Source of the DNA: Eriocheir sinensis
Lineage: Eukaryota; Arthropoda; Malacostraca; Decapoda; Varunidae
Assembly (NCBI RefSeq): GCF_024679095.1
Contig: NW_026111754.1
Span: 682,001-746,000, forward strand
DNA length: 64,000 bases
Direction of reading: 5' to 3'
The notes beneath the pieces were generated by a model, which saw nothing but the letters and a program-made list of their open reading frames with translations, searched no databases and was not told the origin of the DNA. Positions 55,234-64,000 of this stretch are shown one piece after another; the stretch's first letter is position 1, and every line of letters starts with the position of its first letter. The position numbers were made by a program, and so were the translations under genes.

Positions 55234-57551
55234 TCAATAAGGTAAATTTGTATTGAAATAGATATGCAAAATACATATAAAGCAATGTAAATTTGTTTCA
55301 AAATATGTATACGAATACACATAAAATAACGTAGATTTCTATAAAAATATATATATAAAATACACATAAAATGAAGTAAATACGTATAAAAAAATGTATA
55401 CAAAATACACATAAAATAATGTAAATTCGTATCAAAATAAATAAACAAAATACCAATAAAAGAGTGTATTTGTATAAATATAAATATACAAAATACACAT
55501 AAAATAAAGTAAATTTATATAAAACTATATACAAAAATACACAAAAGTAATTAAAATTGTATGAAAATATATACAAAATACACAAAAAATAAGCTAAATT
55601 TGAATTGACATATATATACAAAATACATGAAATAAAGTAAATTTGTATCAAAATATTTATACAAATACACATATAATAACGTAAATTTGTATGAAAATAT
55701 ATAAACAAAATACACATTAAATAATGTAAATACGTATAAAAAAATGTGTACAAAATACACATATAATCATGTAATTCGTATCAAAATAAATAAACAAAAT
55801 ACCAATAAAATAATATAAATTTGTATGAGTAAACGTCTATAAATATAAATGTACAAAATACACATACAAAATAAACATAAAATAAGTAAATTTGTAATGA
55901 AATATATGTACAAAATACACATAAAATAATGTAAATTTATATGAAAATATATATACAAATATACATAAAATACCATGAATTTGTATAAAATTATATATTC
56001 AAAATAAATATTAAATAATGTAAATGCGTATAAAAATATATATAAAAAGTACATATAAAATAATGTAAATTCGTATCAATATAAATCAACAAAACACCAG
56101 TAAAATAATATATATTTGAATGAAAATAGATTTACAAAATACACATAACCTAACTAAAATTTGTATTGAAATATATACAAAAATACATATCAATAATTTG
56201 AGTTTGTATGAAAACAGATATTCAAAATACACATAAAACTAGGTAAATTTCTTTAGAAATATATATTCAAAATATCCATAAAATATTGTAAATTTGTGTC
56301 AAAATATATAAACAAATACATATAAAATAACGTAAATTTGTATGAAAAATATATACAAAATACATTTAGAATAATGTCAAATCGTATCAAAATGAATGAG
56401 CAGAATATCAATAAAATAACGTAGATTTGTATGAAAATAAAGATGCAAAATACCCATATAATAAAGCATATTTTTTAAAAATACAATACAAAAATACACA
56501 TAGAATAATTAAATTTGTATTAAAATTAATATACAAAATGCATATACAATAAGGTAAATTTGTATTGAAAAAATATGCAAAATACACATAAAAGTGTAAA
56601 TTTGTTTAAAAATCTATATACGAATACACATAATGTAACGTAGATTTCTATAGAAATATATATACAAAATACACATGAAATGATGTAAATACGTATAAAA
56701 ATATATATACAAAATACATATTAAATAATTTAAATTCTCGTCAAAATAAATAAACAAAATATCAACAAAAGAATGTGTATTTGTATGAAAATAGATATAC
56801 AAAATACTCATAAAATAACCTAGGTTTGTATAAAACTATATACAAAAATACACAAAAATAGTTTAAATTTGTATGAAAATAAATATACAAAATGCACATA
56901 AAATTAGGTAAATTTGTATTGAATTACATATACAAAATACACATAAAATAATGGAAATTTGAATGAAAATATATAAACATATACACTTAAAATTTCTATC
57001 AAATATATATATACAAAATACTAATTAAATAATGTAAATATGTATAAAAAATATATATACAAAACACAAATAGAATAATGTAGAATCGTATCAAAATAAA
57101 TACACAGAACATTAATTAAATAATGTAAATTTGTATGAAAATAAAGATGCAAAATAGCCATAAAATAACACATTTTTTATAAAAATATATATACCAAAAT
57201 ACACATAAAATATTAAAATTTGTATTAAAATAAATATAAAAAATGCACATACTGTAAGGTAAATTTGTATTGAAATAGTATGCTAAATACATATAAAACA
57301 ATGTAAATTTGTTTCAAAATATATAAACGAATACACATAAAATAACGTTGATTTCTATATAAATATATACAAAATACACATAAAATGAAGTAAATACGTA
57401 TAAAAAAAATGAATACAAAATAAACATAAAAATCGTATCAAAATAAATAAACAAAATACCAGTAAAAGAATGTGTATTTGTATAAATATAAATATACAAA
57501 ATACACATAAAATATCGTAAATTTGTATAAAACTATGTACAAAAATACACA
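55234..57551 (-). repeat. Satellite block 32, inverted
   Basis: 55234-56490 is the reverse complement of 8357-9620; after that the array continues in the same direction with unrelated monomer order. ATGAGTAAACGTCTATA near 55825 is the same-direction variant of the recurrent junction motif. Confidence 0.88.
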
Positions 57552-58389
57552 TCGAATTTATATTATTTTATGTGTATTTTGTTTACATTTTTTTTACGTA
57601 TTTACCTAATTTTATGTGTATTTTGTATATATATTTTTATAGATATCTACGTTATTTTATGTGTATTCGTATATATATTTTGTAACAAATTTACATTGTT
57701 TTATATGTATTTTTGCATATCTCTTTCAATACAAATTTAAATATTTTATGTGTATTTTGGTAAAAATATTTTTATAAGAAATGCGCTATTTGATGGGAAT
57801 TTTGCATCTTTATTTTCATACAAATTTACATTATTTTATTAAAATTCGGTGTATTTATTTTGATACGATTTTACATTATTCTATTTGTTTTTTGTATATA
57901 TTTTTTTTATACATATTTACATTATATAATGTGTATCTTGCATATATATTTGATACAAATTTATTATCTATTATTTATTTTCATACAAATACACATTCTT
58001 TTCATGATATTTTGTTTATTTATTTTGACACGAATTTACATTACTTAATATGTATTTTATACATATATTTTTATACGTATATACATAATTTCATGTGTAT
58101 TTTGTATATATATTTCTATAGAAATCTACGTTATTTTATGTGTATTCGTATATATATTTTGAAACAAATTTTTTTTCAATACAAATTTACCTTATTGTAT
58201 GTGTGCATTTTGTATATTAATTTTAATACAAATTTAATTTTTCTATGTGTATTTTTGTATATGTATTTTTAAAAAAAAAATATGCTTTATCATATGGATA
58301 TTTTGCATCTTTATTTTCATACAAATTTAAATTATTTTATTGATATTCTGTGTACTTATTTTGATACGATTTTACATTATTCTATGTAT
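57552..58389 (+). repeat. Satellite block 33, T-rich strand on +
   Basis: The reverse complement of about 37710-38617. It lacks a few monomers near 57740 relative to that partner. The ATTATCTATTATTTATT variant near 57964 differs slightly from the other copies. Confidence 0.88.
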
Positions 58390-59849
58390 AACAAAAATAA
58401 GTACAGAATACACAAAAATAGATATGCAAAATACATATAAACAATGTAAATTTGTTTCAAAATATATATACGAATACACATGAAATAAGGTAGATTTTTA
58501 TAAAAAAATATATATATACAAAATACACATAAAATTAAGTAAATACGTATAAAAAATGTATACAAAATACACATAAAATAATGTAAATTAGTATCAAAAT
58601 AAATAAACAAAATACCAATAAAAGAATATGTATTTGTATAAATATATATATACAAAATACACATTATATAATATAAATTTGTTTAAAACTATACAAAATA
58701 CACATGAAATGATGTAAATACGTATAAAAATATATATACAAAATTCACATTAAATAATGTAAATTCGCGTCAAAATAAATAAACAAAATATCAATAAAAG
58801 AATGTATATTTCTATGAAAATAGATATACAAAATACACATAAAATAACCTAAATTTGTATCAAACTATATACAAAAATACACAAAAAAAATTTAAATTTG
58901 TATGAAAATAAATATACAAAATACACATAAAATTAGGTAAATTTGTATTAAAATACATACACAAAATACACATAAAATAATGTAAATTTGAATGAAAATA
59001 CATAAACAAATACACTTAAAATAACGTAAATTTGTTTTAAAAAAATATGTAAAAAACACAAATAGAATAATGTAAAATCGTACCAAAATATATACACAGA
59101 ATATTGGTAAAATAAAGTAAATTTGTATGAAAATAAAGAGGCAAAATACCCATAAAATAACGCATTTTTTTTCTTTATAAAAATATATATACCAAAATAC
59201 ACATAAAAAAATTAAATTTGTATTAAAATAAATATACAAAAAACACATACAATAAGGTAAATTTGTATTGAAATAGATATGCAAAATACATATCAAACAC
59301 TGTAAATTTGTTTCAAAATATATATACGAATACACATAAAATAACGTAGATTTCTATAAAAATATATATTCAAAATACACATAAAATGAAGTAAATACGT
59401 ATAAAAAAATGTATACAAAATACACATAAAATAATGTCAATTCGTATCAAAATAAATAAACAAAATACCAATAAAAGAATGTGTATTTGTATAAATATAA
59501 ATATACAAAATACACATAAAATAACGTAAATTTATATAAAACTATATACAAAAATACACAGAAGTAATTAAATTTGTATGAAAATATATACAAAATACAC
59601 ACAAAATAAGCTAAATTTGAATTGAAATATATATACAAAATACATGAAATAAAGTAAATTTGTATCAAAATATTTATACAAATACACATATAATAACGTA
59701 AATTTGTATGAAAATATTTAAACAAAATACGAATTAAATAATGTAAATACGTATAAAAAAATATGTACAAAATACACATATAATCATGTAATTCGTATCA
59801 AAATAAATAAACAAAATACCAATAAAATAATATAAATTTGTATGAGTAA
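58390..59849 (-). repeat. Satellite block 34, inverted
   Basis: A direct copy of 22086-23518; its first ~1,020 bp are also the reverse complement of 36685-37709. The end is TATGAGTAAACGTGTATG. Confidence 0.9.
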
Positions 59850-60683
59850 ACGTGTATGTTGCATATTTTTTCAATACAAATTTAACTTATATACGCATCT
59901 TGTATATTAATTTTAATACAAATTTAATTATTCGATGTGTATTTTTGTATCTGTATTTTTATAAACATATGCTTTATTTTTTGGGTATTTTGCATCTTTA
60001 TTTTCATACAAATTTACATTATTTTATTGATATTCTGCTCATTCATTTTGATACCAATTGACATTATTCTATGTGTATTTTGTGTATATTTTTCATATAA
60101 ATTTACGTTATTTTATGTGTATTTGTTTATATATTTTTACGCAAATTTACAATATTTTATGGGTATTTTGTATATATATTTCAAAAGAAATTTACCTAGT
60201 TTTATGTGTATTTTGAATATCTATTTTCATACAAACTCAAATTATTTCTATGTATTTTTGTATATATTTCAATACAAATTTTAGTTATGTTATGTGTATT
60301 TTGTAAATCTATTTTCATTCAAATATATATTATTTTATTGGTATTTTGTTGATTTATATTTATACGAATTTACATTATTTTATATGTAATTTTTTTATAT
60401 ATTTTTGTACGCATTTACATTATTTAATATTTATTTTCAATATATAATTTTATATAAATTCATGGTATTTTATGTGTATTTGTATATATATTTTCATATG
60501 AATTTACATTATTTTATGCGTATTTTGTACATATATTTCATTACAAATTTACCTTATCTTATGTTTATTTTGTATGTCTATTTTGAACACTTATATTTAT
60601 ACACGTTTATTTAAACAAATTTAAATTATTTTATTGATATTCTGTGTACTTATTTTGATACGATTTTACATTATTCTATGTAT
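59850..60683 (+). repeat. Satellite block 35, T-rich strand on +
   Basis: It matches 23519 onward and 18469 onward, then joins near 60603 (TACACGTTTATTTAAAC) to a short piece ending in the CTATGTATAACAGAAATA junction. Confidence 0.88.
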
Positions 60684-60751
60684 AACAGAAATAAATATAT
60701 ACAAAAATACACAAAAATAATTTAAATTTGATTGAAAATAGATATGCAAAA
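60684..60751 (-). repeat. Satellite block 36, 68-bp inverted sliver
   Basis: About one and a half reversed monomers between two switches. This is the shortest block in the window. Confidence 0.82.
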
Positions 60752-61620
60752 TATGTGTATTTTGTATATATATATCAATTCAAATTTAGCTTATTTTGTG
60801 TGTATTTTGTATATATTTTCATACAAATTTAATTACTTCTGTGTATTTTTGTATATAGTTTTATATAAATTTACGTTATTTTATGTGTATTTTGTATATT
60901 TATATTTATACAAATACACATTGTTTTATTGGTATTTTGTTTATTTATTTTGATACGAATTTACATTATTTTATGTGTATTTTGTATACATTTTTTTATA
61001 CGTATTTACTTCATTTTATGTGTATTTTGTATATATATTTTTATAAAAATCTACGTTATTTTATGTGTATTCGTATATATATTTTGAAACAAATTTACAT
61101 TGTTTTATATGTATTTTGCATATCTATTTCAAAACAAATTTACCTTATTGTATGTGTTTTTTGTATATTTATTTTAATACTAATTTAATTTTTTGATGTG
61201 TATTTTGGTATATATATTTTTATAAATAAAAAAAATGCGTTATTTTATGGGTATTTTGCTTCTTTATTTACATACAAATTTACATTATTTTATTGATATT
61301 CTGTGTATTTATTTTGATACGATTTTACATTATTCTATTTGTGGTTTGTACATATTTTTTATACAAATTTACGTTATTTTAAGTGTATTTGTTTATGTAT
61401 TTTCATTCAAATTTACATTATTTTATGTGTATTTTGTGTATGTATTTCAATACAAATTTCCCTAATTTTATGTGTATTTTGTATATTTATTTCCATACAA
61501 ATTTAAAATATTTTTGTGTATTTTTGTAGATAGTTTGATACAAATTTAGGTTATTTTATGTGTATTTTGTATATCTATTTTCATACATATACACATTTTT
61601 TTATTTAAATTTTGTTTATA
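60752..61620 (+). repeat. Satellite block 37, T-rich strand on +
   Basis: It carries one ~675-bp higher-order repeat (60916-61590), very close in monomer order to 41377-42037 and 43695-44370. It ends at TTTGTTTATAATTAAATTTG. Confidence 0.88.
60916..61590 (+). repeat. Higher-order repeat unit, ~675 bp
   Basis: Same order of variants; the first landmark reads ACACATTGTTTT and the last ACACATTTTTTT. Confidence 0.78.
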
Positions 61621-62764
61621 ATTAAATTTGTATTAAAATTAATATACAAAATGCACATACAATAAGGTAAGTTTGTATTGAAAAAAAAACGCAAAATACA
61701 CATAAAACAGTGTAAATTTGTTTCAAAATATTTATACGTATACACATAAAATAACGTTGATTTCTATAGGAATATATATACAAAATACACATGAAATGAT
61801 GTAAATACGTATGAAAATATATATACAAAATAAACATTAAATACTTTAAATTCGCGTCAAAATAAATAAACAAAATATCAATAAAAGAATGTGTATTTGT
61901 ATGAAAATAGATATACAAAATACACATAAAATAACCTAAATTTGTATCAAACTATATAAAAAATACACATAAAATAATGTAAATTTGAATGAAAATACAT
62001 AAACAAATACACTTAAAATAACGTAAATTTGTATAAAAAAATATATACAAAACACAAATAGAATAATGTAAAATCGTATCAAAATAAATACACAGAATAT
62101 TAATAAAATAATGTAAATTTGTATGAAAATAAAGAGGCAAAATACCCATAAAATAACGCATTTTTTTATTTATAAAAATATATATACCAAAATACACATA
62201 AAAAATTAAATTTGATTTAAAATAAATATATAAAAAACACATACAATAAGGTAAATTTGTATTGAAATAGATATGCAAAATACATATAAAACAATGTAAA
62301 TTTGTTTCAAAATATATATACGAATACACATAAAATAACGTAGATTTCTATAAAAATATATATACAAAATACACATAAAATGAAGTAAGTACGAATAAAA
62401 AAATGTGTACAAAATACACATAAGATAATGTAAATTCGTATCAAAATAAATATACAAAATACCAATAAAAGAATGTTTATTTGTATAAATATAAATATAC
62501 AAAATACACATAAAATAACGTAAATTTATATAAAACTATATACAAAAATACACAGAAGTATTTTAATTTGTATGAAAATAGATATACAAAATAAGGTAAA
62601 TTCGTTTCAAATTCTATAAACAAAATTCAGATAAAAGAACGTATATTTGTAGAAAAAATAAATATACAAAATACACATGAAATAACGAAAATTTGTATGA
62701 AAATATATAAAAAAATAAATAAAAATAATTTCAATTTGTATGAAAATAAATATACAAAATACAC
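61621..62764 (-). repeat. Satellite block 38, inverted
   Basis: 62200-62640 matches 26895-27350. It ends in a near-perfect palindrome at 62750-62779 that forms the switch. 62150-62764 is the reverse complement of 4492-5115. Confidence 0.88.

Positions 62765-64000
<1,236 letters not shown>

Larger units (their letters stand above)
51630..56490 (-). repeat. Segmental duplication B, copy 2, inverted
   Basis: The reverse complement of 8357-13810, about 37.8 kb away. It is shorter through absence of the TA tract and the 294-bp duplication and loss of about 200 bp near 53070. Confidence 0.88.

Overview
This window is non-coding eukaryotic satellite DNA. Nearly all of its 64 kb is one extremely A+T-rich tandem array; G+C is about 15% in the few lines I counted by hand. 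The monomer is about 45 bp, with a core like TTATGTGTATTTTGTAT followed by a segment like CATACAAATTTACATTA. I see no credible protein gene, rRNA, functional tRNA, CRISPR array or prokaryotic operon. The many open frames arise because 45 bp is 15 codons and the T-rich strand has few in-frame stops, so they read as a hydrophobic 15-residue repeat. One tRNA-headed SINE and the nested satellite structure point to a nuclear chromosome of a eukaryote, probably an animal. I cannot name a lineage from the sequence alone.

The array does not run in one direction. The T-rich strand changes sides 38 times, giving 39 blocks (20 on +, 19 on -) of about 70 bp to 6.5 kb. Monomers form higher-order repeats: a unit of about 661-676 bp (roughly 15 monomer variants), a 714-bp unit, one of about 1.04 kb and one of about 3.43 kb. 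These were copied as multi-kb segments in both orientations. The clearest pairs are: 1-4216 with 13738-17947 (direct, nearly identical); 8357-13810 with 51630-56490 (inverted); 17641-20789 with 41010-44160 (inverted, three switches preserved); 39729-42060 with 42070-44330 (tandem); 25260-26890 with 29090-30720 (direct); 22086-23518 with 58390-59849 (direct); 36685-38617 with 57552-59412 (inverted); and 4412-5115 with 62150-62850 (inverted). Twenty-five of the 38 switch points fall into 8 recurring junction sequences, so switches were mostly copied with their segments.

Four long (TA)n tracts (4218-4412, 12365-12468, 35821-35950, 63662-63916) interrupt the array at sites where sister copies have only a short TATATA. 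The only G+C-rich DNA is a tRNA-derived SINE at 49161-49550, with canonical A and B boxes, a tRNA-Leu/Ser-like head, an internal 35-bp duplication and an A-rich tail.

The feature most worth following is architectural: a 45-bp monomer with a built-in dyad (TTTGTATA and TATACAAA arms) that alternates direction every 1-2 kb through reused junctions. This could be a centromeric, pericentromeric, subtelomeric or sex-chromosome satellite; the sequence alone does not decide. All block boundaries were placed by eye and are good to about 10 bp.
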